The notes under the pieces are model-generated. The model did no database searches, was not told the origin of the DNA, and saw only the letters and a list, made by a program, of their open reading frames with translations. 64,000 nt of DNA from an uncultured Eubacteriales bacterium. Lineage in GTDB: Bacteria > Bacillota > Clostridia > Lachnospirales > Anaerotignaceae. Both the position numbers and the translations under genes were made by a program. Positions 26,046 through 33,534 of the stretch are shown one piece after another (position 1 is the stretch's first letter; every line of letters starts with the position of its first letter). Location of the stretch: assembly GCA_934256695.1 (NCBI GenBank), contig CAKQPE010000001.1, positions 18,103 to 82,102 of the forward strand. The letters run 5' to 3'.

Positions 26046-26823
26046 ATCTCTTTCCCTCCATTTCCGGTACGGAAGATAAAAGCTTTTTCGTATAATCACT
26101 TGTTGGATTATTTATTACTTCATCTCTGGTGCCAAAGTCAACTGCCTTGCCTTTTTGCATAACAACTATTTTGTCGGACATATATGCGGCAACGCCTATG
26201 TTATGGGTAACAATAATAATAGAAGTCTGTTTTTCGTCTCTCAGTGCCATAAGCTGTTTTACTATCTGTGCCTGTGTTGTAACATCTAATGCACTGGTAG
26301 GCTCATCGGCAAGAAGCAGTTTTGTATCAAATGTAACGGCCATTGCTATGCCTACCCTTTGTCTCATTCCACCGGAAAGCTGATGTGGGAAGCTTTCCAT
26401 AATGCTTTCCGCATCGTAAAGATTTACGCTTTTGAGCTTTTCGCAAGCCAGTTTCCAAGCTTCTTCTTTACTCATACTGCTGTGAAGGCGAATATAGCGT
26501 ACATACTGGGTTCCTATTTTCTGTATCGGGTTTAATGCCGCACCACAGTCCTGAAAAATCATTGAAATATTTGTTCCTCTTAATTTTCTCCATTGTGAAA
26601 CGGTATAGTCGAGAAGGCTCTCACCGTCAAAAATTATACTTCCTCCCGTTACTTTTCCGCCGGAAGGCAAAGCACCCATAACGGCACGTATTACCGTTGT
26701 TTTTCCGCTGCCGCTTTCGCCTGCTATAGTTACAATCTCACCTTTGTTTACGGTAAGGGAAAAGTTTTCTATAATGTTGCGTTCTTTGCCGTATCTAATT
26801 GAAAGGTCTTTAATTTCAAGCAT
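26038..26823 (-). CDS. ABC transporter ATP-binding protein, NikD-like (first ATPase)
   Basis: 261 residues, with Walker A AGESGSGKTTVI, MIFQDCGAALNPIQKIG, signature LSGGMRQRVGIAMA and Walker B LLLADEPTSALD. It is shorter than typical DppD/OppD (about 330) and lacks the C-terminal Cys-containing extension, which is the NikD arrangement. Together with the second ATPase it forms the heterodimeric motor. Part of the five-gene importer under the cobalamin riboswitch. Confidence 0.92.
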   Translation of the reverse strand: MLEIKDLSIRYGKERNIIENFSLTVNKGEIVTIAGESGSGKTTVIRAVMGALPSGGKVTGGSIIFDGESLLDYTVSQWRKLRGTNISMIFQDCGAALNPIQKIGTQYVRYIRLHSSMSKEEAWKLACEKLKSVNLYDAESIMESFPHQLSGGMRQRVGIAMAVTFDTKLLLADEPTSALDVTTQAQIVKQLMALRDEKQTSIIIVTHNIGVAAYMSDKIVVMQKGKAVDFGTRDEVINNPTSDYTKKLLSSVPEMEGKRFV

Positions 26824-26836
26824 ATGTCTGCCACCT

Positions 26837-28447
26837 TTATTCTGTAAGGGCTACGTCCTTTGTAAGCCAGTAGTAATCCATAGGATACATTGTTACACCT
26901 GTAACGGATTTTGATGAGAAAAGATAAGTTGTTTCATAACCGAAGAAAACAGTTGCCGCATCATCAATAATATCCTGCTGTATTTTTTCTATAATGGTTT
27001 TTCTTTCTTCTTCGTCAAAAGTCTGAGAAAGCTCGTCAAGAAGGCTGTCTACCTCCGGATTGCTGTAGCCTGTTGTATTGTTTGCGGATTTTGAATACCA
27101 GTTTTCTCTAAGGTAGTTTTCGGGATCACCTGTGTTTGCAACAAGTACGTTCCAGATTAATAAGTCATATTTTCCGGAATCTCTTGTATCAAGAAGTGTT
27201 TCGTAGCTTACGGTATTTAAAGTTACTTTTATTCCTATTTCTTTAAGACTTGCCTGTGCAGCCTGTGCATATACGTTAAGCTCCTCACGGCTTGTATATA
27301 TAACAAAATTAAGATTAAGTTCACTTCCGTCAGGTTTTTCAACAAAGCCGTCGTTGTTTATATCTTTATATCCTGCCTCTGCAAGAATCTCCTTTGCACT
27401 GTCGGGATTATAAGCGTTTTCGTCATTTAATTCGTCAAAACCGAAATCAAGTGTAGGAGGAACAGGAGCCTTTCCCGGTGTTGCACCGCCTTCGAGAAGA
27501 ACATTGCAGTATGTATCTTTATCAAGTCCGCGGAGAAGTGCCTGACGGAGTTTAATATCACCCAAAGCACCGTTTTCGTTCATAAATGCATATGTAGAAC
27601 GGAGGGATTCAAGCTTCTGAATATTTACATTGTCGTTTCCTTCAAAGTCCGCAAGGTTTTCTGTTTTTAAATTATATGCAATCTGTATTTCGTTTGTCTG
27701 GAGAGCCATTGAACGTGTTGTCTGGTCATCAATACATTTTAATGTTACTTTATCAAGAGGAACTTCGCCGTTCCAGTAATATTCGTTTCTTACAACAACA
27801 CAGCTGTCTGTAGGGCTGAATGATTCTACCTTATAAGGGCCGGTACAAACAGGGCCGTTCATTGCAAATGTGGAGTCATCGACATTTGTATCAACTATAA
27901 GGAAAAGCGGGTCTGCAAGGCTGCCTGCCATATTGGCACAAGGTCTGTTTAAATTGAAAATAAGATTGTCTCCGTCAACATCAATGCTCTTTAAGTCGAA
28001 GAATTCCGCAACCCTGTTGCTTTTGGCTGCTGTACGCTCTATAGACGCTTTTACAAGCTCAGGTGTCATTTCGTCACCGTTTGAGAATTTAACACCCTGT
28101 CTTATTTTAAAAGTCCATGTTAAACCGTCCTCGCTGTTATCCCAGCTTTCCGCAAGGGCAGGTGTCATTTCGCCGTTTTCATCGAACTTTACAAGACATT
28201 CACCTACACCGTAACGTGAAACAACCCAGCTGAAATACTGTTCCGTAGGCTCAAGTGTATCGGCAAAGCTTGTTACGCCTATTGTTATTTCTCCGCCTTG
28301 TTTAGGTTCGGCAGAAGAAACAGAAGCCGTCTCGGAGCCTGATGAAGGCTGAGAAGATGATGAACCTCCGCAGCCGGCAAGCATGGAAAGAGCAAGCACT
28401 GAGCTGACAGAAATTTTAAGTATGGTTTTCAAAGATTTTAATTTCAT
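26837..28447 (-). CDS. Extracellular solute-binding lipoprotein, family 5 (NikA/DppA-like)
   Basis: 536 residues. Lipoprotein signal ends at SMLAGC; a Ser-rich linker (to about residue 50) leads into the SBP_bac_5 domain. Motifs: CLVKFDENGEMTPALAESWDNSEDGLTWTFKIRQGVKFSNGDEMT near residue 85-130, GPVCTGPYKVESFSPTD, and RQALLRGLDKDTY. It captures a peptide, nickel complex or related ligand outside the cell. The order here is permease-permease-SBP-ATPase-ATPase. Regulation by a cobalamin riboswitch points to cobalt/nickel or a corrinoid precursor as ligand (inference). Confidence 0.92.
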   Translation of the reverse strand: MKLKSLKTILKISVSSVLALSMLAGCGGSSSSQPSSGSETASVSSAEPKQGGEITIGVTSFADTLEPTEQYFSWVVSRYGVGECLVKFDENGEMTPALAESWDNSEDGLTWTFKIRQGVKFSNGDEMTPELVKASIERTAAKSNRVAEFFDLKSIDVDGDNLIFNLNRPCANMAGSLADPLFLIVDTNVDDSTFAMNGPVCTGPYKVESFSPTDSCVVVRNEYYWNGEVPLDKVTLKCIDDQTTRSMALQTNEIQIAYNLKTENLADFEGNDNVNIQKLESLRSTYAFMNENGALGDIKLRQALLRGLDKDTYCNVLLEGGATPGKAPVPPTLDFGFDELNDENAYNPDSAKEILAEAGYKDINNDGFVEKPDGSELNLNFVIYTSREELNVYAQAAQASLKEIGIKVTLNTVSYETLLDTRDSGKYDLLIWNVLVANTGDPENYLRENWYSKSANNTTGYSNPEVDSLLDELSQTFDEEERKTIIEKIQQDIIDDAATVFFGYETTYLFSSKSVTGVTMYPMDYYWLTKDVALTE

Positions 28448-28480
28448 AACATTCTTCCTTTCTTTAAAAAGATATATTTT

Positions 28481-29308
28481 TTAATTTTCATGCTTAGGGT
28501 CTAAAATATCTCGTATACTGTCGCCAAGCATATTGAAAACAACTACAACTATTACTATTGCAATTCCGGGATAAATCATAAGCCAAGGTGCTTTTGAAAT
28601 ATATGCCCTTCCTTCGTTAAGCATAAGTCCCCATTCCGGTGTAGGTGCCTGTGCACCGAAACCGAGGAAAGAAAGAGAGGCAAGCTCCAGCATCATTGTA
28701 CCTATGTCAGATGCCGCCGTAATTATCATTGTGGATATTATATTAGGCAGTATGTGTCTTAAAATAATATTGTGTGTCTTTGTTCCGCTCAAAACAGCCG
28801 CCTCTATAAAAACACTGTTTTTAACCTTGATAACCAGACTTCGGGAAAGACGGGCATACTTTGTCCAGCTTACTGCGGCTATGGCAAGAACGGCGTTTAC
28901 CATGTTTGGGCCTAAAAGACCGGCTATGGCTATGGCAAGCACAAGACCCGGAAAAGAAATCATCATATCGGAAATACGCATTATTATTTCGTCAACTGCT
29001 CCGCCGAAAAAGCCCGATATTACACCAAGGGAAGTTCCCACAACAAATACAACGGCCACAAGGCTTAATGTCATGGTAAGAGAACTTCTTGTACCGAAAA
29101 TTACTCTGGAGAGAACGTCTCGCCCAAGCTTGTCCGCTCCGCATATGTATTCCGCACACGGAGCTTTAAGTGAGTCGTTCATTACGGCATAAAGAGGGTT
29201 TCTCGGTGCTATTACAGGGGCAAAAACAGCCGTAAGAACTATTAAAACAGCAAGAAAAGAGAAAACAGTAAACTGCTTGTGTGTTTTTAAAAATTTTATG
29301 ACCTTCAT
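28481..29308 (-). CDS. ABC transporter permease, DppC/NikC-like
   Basis: 275 residues, six membrane segments. The N-terminal FAPVIAPRNPLYAVMNDSLKAP and GADKLGRDVLSRVIFGTRSSL stretches are typical of the DppC/OppC family. The EAA loop reads EAAVLSGTKTHNIILRHILPN. It forms the channel with DppB. The ATG immediately follows the dppB-like stop (no gap), suggesting coupled translation. Confidence 0.93.
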   Translation of the reverse strand: MKVIKFLKTHKQFTVFSFLAVLIVLTAVFAPVIAPRNPLYAVMNDSLKAPCAEYICGADKLGRDVLSRVIFGTRSSLTMTLSLVAVVFVVGTSLGVISGFFGGAVDEIIMRISDMMISFPGLVLAIAIAGLLGPNMVNAVLAIAAVSWTKYARLSRSLVIKVKNSVFIEAAVLSGTKTHNIILRHILPNIISTMIITAASDIGTMMLELASLSFLGFGAQAPTPEWGLMLNEGRAYISKAPWLMIYPGIAIVIVVVVFNMLGDSIRDILDPKHEN

Positions 29309-30247
29309 TTACTTTTCCTCCTTCAGTCTTGGGTCAAGATATTTATATGATAAATCTACAATAAGATTTATAACCATATATAAAAGTGCAATCCATAGTA
29401 CATATCCCTGAACAAGAGGATAGTCTCTGCATGATATTGCTTTTACAGCCATGTTTCCCATTCCCGGCCAGTTGTATATTATTTCCACTACGGCAGTACC
29501 GCCCAAAAGACTGCCAAGGGACAAACCGAGAAGTGTAACCAGTGGCAGCATTACGTTAGGCAGAACTTCTTTAAAGAGAATACTTATTTCCTTTTCGCCT
29601 CTCATTCTTGCACCTGTTACATAGTCTTGTTTAAGCTCATCAAGAACGGCTGCTCTTACCTGCCTTGTATATTTAGCCGACATGGCAATGGCAAGAGTTA
29701 CAGAGGGAAGTATAAGACCTTTAATATCTGTTGTTCCGCCGGCAACGGGAACCCAGTGGAGATTTACACCGAAAATACTCAGGAATATAAGTCCAAGCCA
29801 GAAGCTCGGTACCGAAACACCTATAAACGTAATTCCACGGACGAAATAGTCCTGCCATTTATTCTGCTTTACGGCAGACCATATACCAAGAGGGACTGAC
29901 AGAACAATCATTATTATAAGGGAAGAAACTGCCAGTTTAAGTGTTGGGAAAAAGCATGAAACAAGTTTTGTTACAACAGGCACTTTTGTTGAATACGACA
30001 TTCCCATATTGCCTGTAAGCACACCTTTAAGCCAGTTTAAATATTGCAAATGAAACGGTAAATCAAGCCCAAGCTCATGCCGTGTCTGTGCAAGAAGTTC
30101 GGCAGTGGGGATGTTTCCACATTCCGAAAGCATTATCTCTGCCGGGTCTCCGGGCGAAAGATAGGTAAGAGCAAATGTAAAAAAGCTTATACCGAAAAGC
30201 ACAACAATAATCTGCAACAGCCGTTTTATAAATTTCTTCTTGTCCAA
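29309..30247 (-). CDS. ABC transporter permease, DppB/NikB-like
   Basis: 312 residues, six membrane segments. FALTYLSPGDPAE near the N-terminus and the long extracellular loop ending LGLDLPFHLQYLNWLKG are diagnostic. The EAA loop has DYVTGARMRGEKEISILFKEVLPN. It is the first gene of the operon, 29 bp after the terminator of the cobalamin riboswitch. Confidence 0.94.
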   Translation of the reverse strand: MDKKKFIKRLLQIIVVLFGISFFTFALTYLSPGDPAEIMLSECGNIPTAELLAQTRHELGLDLPFHLQYLNWLKGVLTGNMGMSYSTKVPVVTKLVSCFFPTLKLAVSSLIIMIVLSVPLGIWSAVKQNKWQDYFVRGITFIGVSVPSFWLGLIFLSIFGVNLHWVPVAGGTTDIKGLILPSVTLAIAMSAKYTRQVRAAVLDELKQDYVTGARMRGEKEISILFKEVLPNVMLPLVTLLGLSLGSLLGGTAVVEIIYNWPGMGNMAVKAISCRDYPLVQGYVLWIALLYMVINLIVDLSYKYLDPRLKEEK

Positions 30248-30273
30248 TTAAAAGCCCTCTTTTCCAATACAAT

Positions 30274-30540
30274 AAAAACCATGTCTTACGAATAAAGACA
30301 TGGTTTTTTGCACAACAAAAAAGCCTGCTCCTTATCACTCGTAAGAACCATAAAAACATCTGCAAGCAGTTCTCCTGACTTAAATTCAACGCTTTAAAAA
30401 GCCTTCCCGGATGAAAAATATCCAGTGACATAAATTTTTTAAAGCTCATTATCACAGTTACGGGATAGTATCGGATTTACACCGATTTATCTATTAATCC
30501 TTGTAAAAAGGAACTTGCTGACGGCCTACTCAATTCGGCA
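30274..30540 (-). promoter_or_regulatory. Cobalamin riboswitch with transcription terminator
   Basis: On the minus strand the aptamer (about 30525 to 30362) contains GGTGTAAATCCGATAC, CGTAACTGTGA, TCCGGGAAGGC and the B12 box AAGTCAGGAGAACTGC. Downstream, AAAACCATGTCTT pairs with AAGACATGGTTTT and a T-run follows (30308-30274). TCTTACGA near 30346 can instead pair with TCGTAAGA in the terminator, a likely antiterminator. The next genes are the Nik/Dpp-type importer. Confidence 0.93.
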
Positions 30541-30699
30541 AAAATATCTAATTTTAATCAATAACTGTTAAAAGTATATAACAAATGCAAATATTTGTCT
30601 ATTTATTTTTTAATCGGAAAATAAATGAAATTGCAGAAAAAAACGCATACGAGTAAAAGTTCAAGTTGAAGGACAGTGTTAAAAATTTTTTGAAATTTC

Positions 30700-30727
30700 T
30701 GCAACATTTTTTCTTCTTCGGCTGTAT
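30700..30727 (+). promoter_or_regulatory. Candidate ECF-sigma promoter
   Basis: TGCAAC followed by ATTTTTT, a 16-base spacer in total, then CTGTAT, 68 bp before the DUF4367 secreted protein. The AAC-containing -35 box with a T-run is typical of ECF promoters. It may be the target of the sigma factor encoded downstream. Confidence 0.45.
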
Positions 30728-30795
30728 TATAAGTGAAAGCATTTAAGACAACTGTAATTTAATTAATAACTGTATCAGAAAGGAATGTTTTTATT

Positions 30796-31719
30796 ATGAA
30801 AAAATTTATAGTACCTGTTTTATCAATGATTTTGGTAGGCACAACCGTTTTTACCGCCTGTGCGGCAGAGACAAAAGCGATGGTTACAAACGAAACACCG
30901 CTTATTTCACAGCAGACAACAGAAACAACGGCTTTTGACGGTATCTATTCCATATACAAAGACGGAAAAGAAACCAATGTAAAAGCCTGCCTTATGACAC
31001 CTTTGAGAGCAACGGCAGAGGCTCTCGGTTTTACTGTAACTTGGAACGGCAAAGCCGCTGTTCTGGATAACGGTAAGATGCATACAGAAATAACTGTAGG
31101 CAAAGACGAATATTTTGCCGTAACAAGCATAGAAGGGGCTGTAGGCATGACAGCACCGTTCTCACTGGGTCAGGCTCCGTATATATCCAACGGAACTATG
31201 TATGTGCCTGTTAAACTATTTGATGTGCTTTTAGGCAACGGCAGTGCCGTATCGGAAAACAACAAAATAGACTTTAAAATTTCAACGGATAATAAAGAAA
31301 ATAACGGTGCGGAAGGCGAAACGACACAGATTCCGAATCCTATAGTTGAGTATAATACTCTTGAAGAAGCACAGAAAGCTGTAGGCTTTGATTTTAAAGT
31401 TCCGGAGGAAGTAAAGGGCTTTGAAAACAAAGATATAAGTGTAATAAGCAATGAGCTTATACAGGTAATATACAGCAATGACAATAACGAGGTATGCGTA
31501 AGAAAAGCAAAGGGAAGTGACGACATAAGCGGAGATTACAATGTTTATAAAAATATAAACAAAGAAAAAATCAATGGCTGTGACGTAACTTTAAGAGGAG
31601 AAAATAACAAAATCGGTTCTGCCGTATGGACAAAAGGCGAATATTCATATTCTGTATATGCCGATGGTGACGGACTTGATATTGATATAGTAAAGAATAT
31701 AATTAACAGTATGGATTAA
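30796..31719 (+). CDS. Secreted protein: copper amine oxidase-like N-terminal domain plus DUF4367
   Basis: 307 residues with a signal peptide (MKKFIVPVLSMILVGTTVFTACAA). Residues 50-155 resemble the copper amine oxidase N-terminal (stalk) domain: MTPLRATAEALGFTVTWNGKAAVLDNG and NGTMYVPVKLFDVLLG. Residues 185-307 are a DUF4367 domain (LEEAQKAVGFDFKVPEEVKGF ... GSAVWTKGEYSYSVYADG). The C-terminal domain is homologous to the ectodomain of the anti-sigma factor two genes downstream. It is probably cell-surface or secreted and in the regulon of the adjacent ECF sigma factor. Confidence 0.82.
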   Translation: MKKFIVPVLSMILVGTTVFTACAAETKAMVTNETPLISQQTTETTAFDGIYSIYKDGKETNVKACLMTPLRATAEALGFTVTWNGKAAVLDNGKMHTEITVGKDEYFAVTSIEGAVGMTAPFSLGQAPYISNGTMYVPVKLFDVLLGNGSAVSENNKIDFKISTDNKENNGAEGETTQIPNPIVEYNTLEEAQKAVGFDFKVPEEVKGFENKDISVISNELIQVIYSNDNNEVCVRKAKGSDDISGDYNVYKNINKEKINGCDVTLRGENNKIGSAVWTKGEYSYSVYADGDGLDIDIVKNIINSMD

Positions 31720-31743
31720 TCTGTTTGGGGAGGAAAACAAAAA

Positions 31744-32340
31744 ATGAACTGCTGTATTGCCTTGGAAAACGATTTGACAAAGTTACGGTATTTTCTGCAT
31801 AAAAAAGTAAATAATATAATAGCTTTTGCCATTTCACTTCTGGGAGAAAATACAGAAAAACAAAGAGCAAATGCTGTTGCGGAAGAAGTTCTGAATATAT
31901 ACGGAAACAGTATTCTAAGACTGGCATATTCCTATGTAAAAAATATGAGTGACGCAGAAGAAATACTTCAGGACACAATTATCAAATACATAGAAAAATC
32001 ACCTGATTTTGAAAACGAAAATCATAAAAAAGCGTGGCTTATGAAAGTTTGTGCCAATTTAAGCAAAAACCGTATACAATACAACAAAATACGTATGTCA
32101 GACGAACTTAGTGACGAGCTTATGGAAGAAAACCGTACAGACCTGTCTTTTGTATGGGATGCAGTAAAAATGCTTGAACCAAACTACAGAGAAGCAATAC
32201 ATCTGTTTTATTACGAAGGATATTCAACATCGGAAATTGCCGAAATACTTGGTAAAAACGAGTCCACCGTAAGGTCAAATCTAAGCAGGGGACGACAGAA
32301 ATTAAAATCCGTATTAAAGGAGGCATATGATTTTGAGTAA
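31744..32340 (+). CDS. ECF RNA polymerase sigma factor
   Basis: 198 residues from ATG 31744 after GGGGAGG. Region 2 includes YGNSILRLAYSYVKNMSDAEEILQDTIIKYIE, and region 4 has LEPNYREAIHLFYYEGYSTSEIAEILGKNESTVRSNLSRGRQKLK. The first 40 residues precede region 2 and are unusual in sequence. It redirects RNA polymerase to stress genes, with the downstream membrane protein as its likely anti-sigma partner (overlap of 14 bp). Confidence 0.92.
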   Translation: MNCCIALENDLTKLRYFLHKKVNNIIAFAISLLGENTEKQRANAVAEEVLNIYGNSILRLAYSYVKNMSDAEEILQDTIIKYIEKSPDFENENHKKAWLMKVCANLSKNRIQYNKIRMSDELSDELMEENRTDLSFVWDAVKMLEPNYREAIHLFYYEGYSTSEIAEILGKNESTVRSNLSRGRQKLKSVLKEAYDFE

Positions 32341-32944
32341 AAAATACGATGAAGTTATGGAGAGGGTATTCGTTACCGAAGATATGCACCAAAGAATAGT
32401 TAAAAATATAGAAAATACGGATTTTAATAAAAAGAAAAATAATTTCTATAAACGTATTGTGCCTTTGGCTGCCTGCCTTGTTATTGCGGCAGTGGGAGTT
32501 TTAACTGTGCAGAAAATAATTGAAAAGCCTGCCGGCAACGATATTGTTCAGGGAACAAACCAGATTATTGAAGTCGGTTCTGCGGCAGAACTTTCGGATA
32601 TGCTTGGATTTGAAACAAATGTACCGCAGTATATTCCTTTTGAGGCAGACAGCGTAACATATACAAGCATTTGGAATGAGATAGGTGAGATTGATTTTGA
32701 AAACGGAGACAAGACTCTTTCCTATCGCAAAGGATTGGCGAAAGACGGTGATGTTTCGGGAAATTATAATGAATACGCTGCAGAAAAAACAGTTTCATTT
32801 GATAATACAGATGTAACAATAAAAGGAACCGACGGAGAATATACTCTTGCCGTCTGGACAAAAGGGGATTATGCATATTCCGTAAGCATATCCTATGGCA
32901 TAAGCGAAAGCGAGATTATGAAAGTAGTCGAAAGCGTAGAGTAA
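32327..32944 (+). CDS. Anti-sigma factor with DUF4367 ectodomain
   Basis: 205 residues if ATG 32327 is used; TTG at 32333 has better spacing from AAAGGAGG (32317-32323) and is an alternative. A short cytoplasmic N-terminus (residues 1-45) is followed by one membrane segment (IVPLAACLVIAAVGVLTV). Then comes an extracytoplasmic DUF4367 domain with LAVWTKGDYAYSVSISYG. It likely holds the sigma factor at the membrane until a signal arrives. Its ectodomain matches the C-terminal domain of the secreted protein at 30796. Confidence 0.85.
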   Translation: MILSKKYDEVMERVFVTEDMHQRIVKNIENTDFNKKKNNFYKRIVPLAACLVIAAVGVLTVQKIIEKPAGNDIVQGTNQIIEVGSAAELSDMLGFETNVPQYIPFEADSVTYTSIWNEIGEIDFENGDKTLSYRKGLAKDGDVSGNYNEYAAEKTVSFDNTDVTIKGTDGEYTLAVWTKGDYAYSVSISYGISESEIMKVVESVE

Positions 32945-32978
32945 TAAAATATTTGGATTTACAAAAAATGCAAACTTT

Positions 32979-33015
32979 AAAAGCCATTAAAATAAAATGT
33001 TTAGTGGCTTTTTTT
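32979..33015 (+). terminator. Rho-independent terminator of the sigma/anti-sigma operon
   Basis: AAAAGCCATTAAA pairs with TTTAGTGGCTTTT (one G:T pair), followed by TTT. Confidence 0.85.
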
Positions 33016-33104
33016 AATTTAAAATAAAATTTTACAGCTGATAAGTTGTCAACGAAAAGAAAGATGTTAACGGAAGGACTTTTAACAGTAAATTTATATT
33101 TAAT

Positions 33105-33200
33105 TTCAAAATACCGTGACTTGTCACGGTATTTTACTAAAAGTTTAGATCAAACCTTTTCAAAGGTTTGCAGAGTTTGAGACAGAGTCTCAAGATTTTG
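33105..33200. repeat. Modular palindrome element, half copy
   Basis: ATACCGTGACTTGTCACGGTAT, then ACCTTTTCAAAGGT, then TTGAGACAGAGTCTCAA: third, second and first modules in reverse order. The left half is absent. Confidence 0.75.
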
Positions 33201-33260
33201 CATTTTTATGCAAAATTTTAACCAAAAAATAAATTTATTAATAAAATATTCAAAAATATA

Positions 33261-33288
33261 TTGCAATTTCGGGAAATACTGATATAAT
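33261..33288 (+). promoter_or_regulatory. Candidate promoter of the LysM-M28 gene
   Basis: TTGCAA at 33261-33266, a 16-base spacer, TATAAT at 33283-33288. A 240-base AT-rich leader follows; I see no known riboswitch in it. Confidence 0.55.
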
Positions 33289-33534
33289 ATTTCGTGTTTA
33301 TTTTAGGTAATTTATAAGTTTAGTATTAGTAAACGAGAAAATAAAAGTTTGAAATTTTTTATAATTTGTTTAGTAATTATAAACTAATTCGGCTGAATTG
33401 TTCCGTAAGTTTATAAATACTGAATTTTTGATTTAAAATGCAATAAATAAGTCTTTTCCGAGGTTAGTAAATGTCCTTTAAAGGCATTAATATAAAACTA
33501 TATTTTTTTATTTTTAAGGAGGCAAAGAAAGTAA

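Noticed and set aside
25089..26099. Longer start for the second ATPase at 26099
   Set aside because: It would overlap the first ATPase by 60 bases without an SD, and the extra residues are not ATPase-like. TTG 26045 has a good SD.
30075..30455. Long minus-strand frame overlapping the cobalamin riboswitch
   Set aside because: It runs through the aptamer and the start of the permease gene in another frame. The RNA motif explains the conservation.
32990..33534. Known riboswitch in the long leader of the LysM-M28 gene
   Set aside because: No conserved core of any class I know was found; the region is AT-rich with a half palindrome element and a promoter only.
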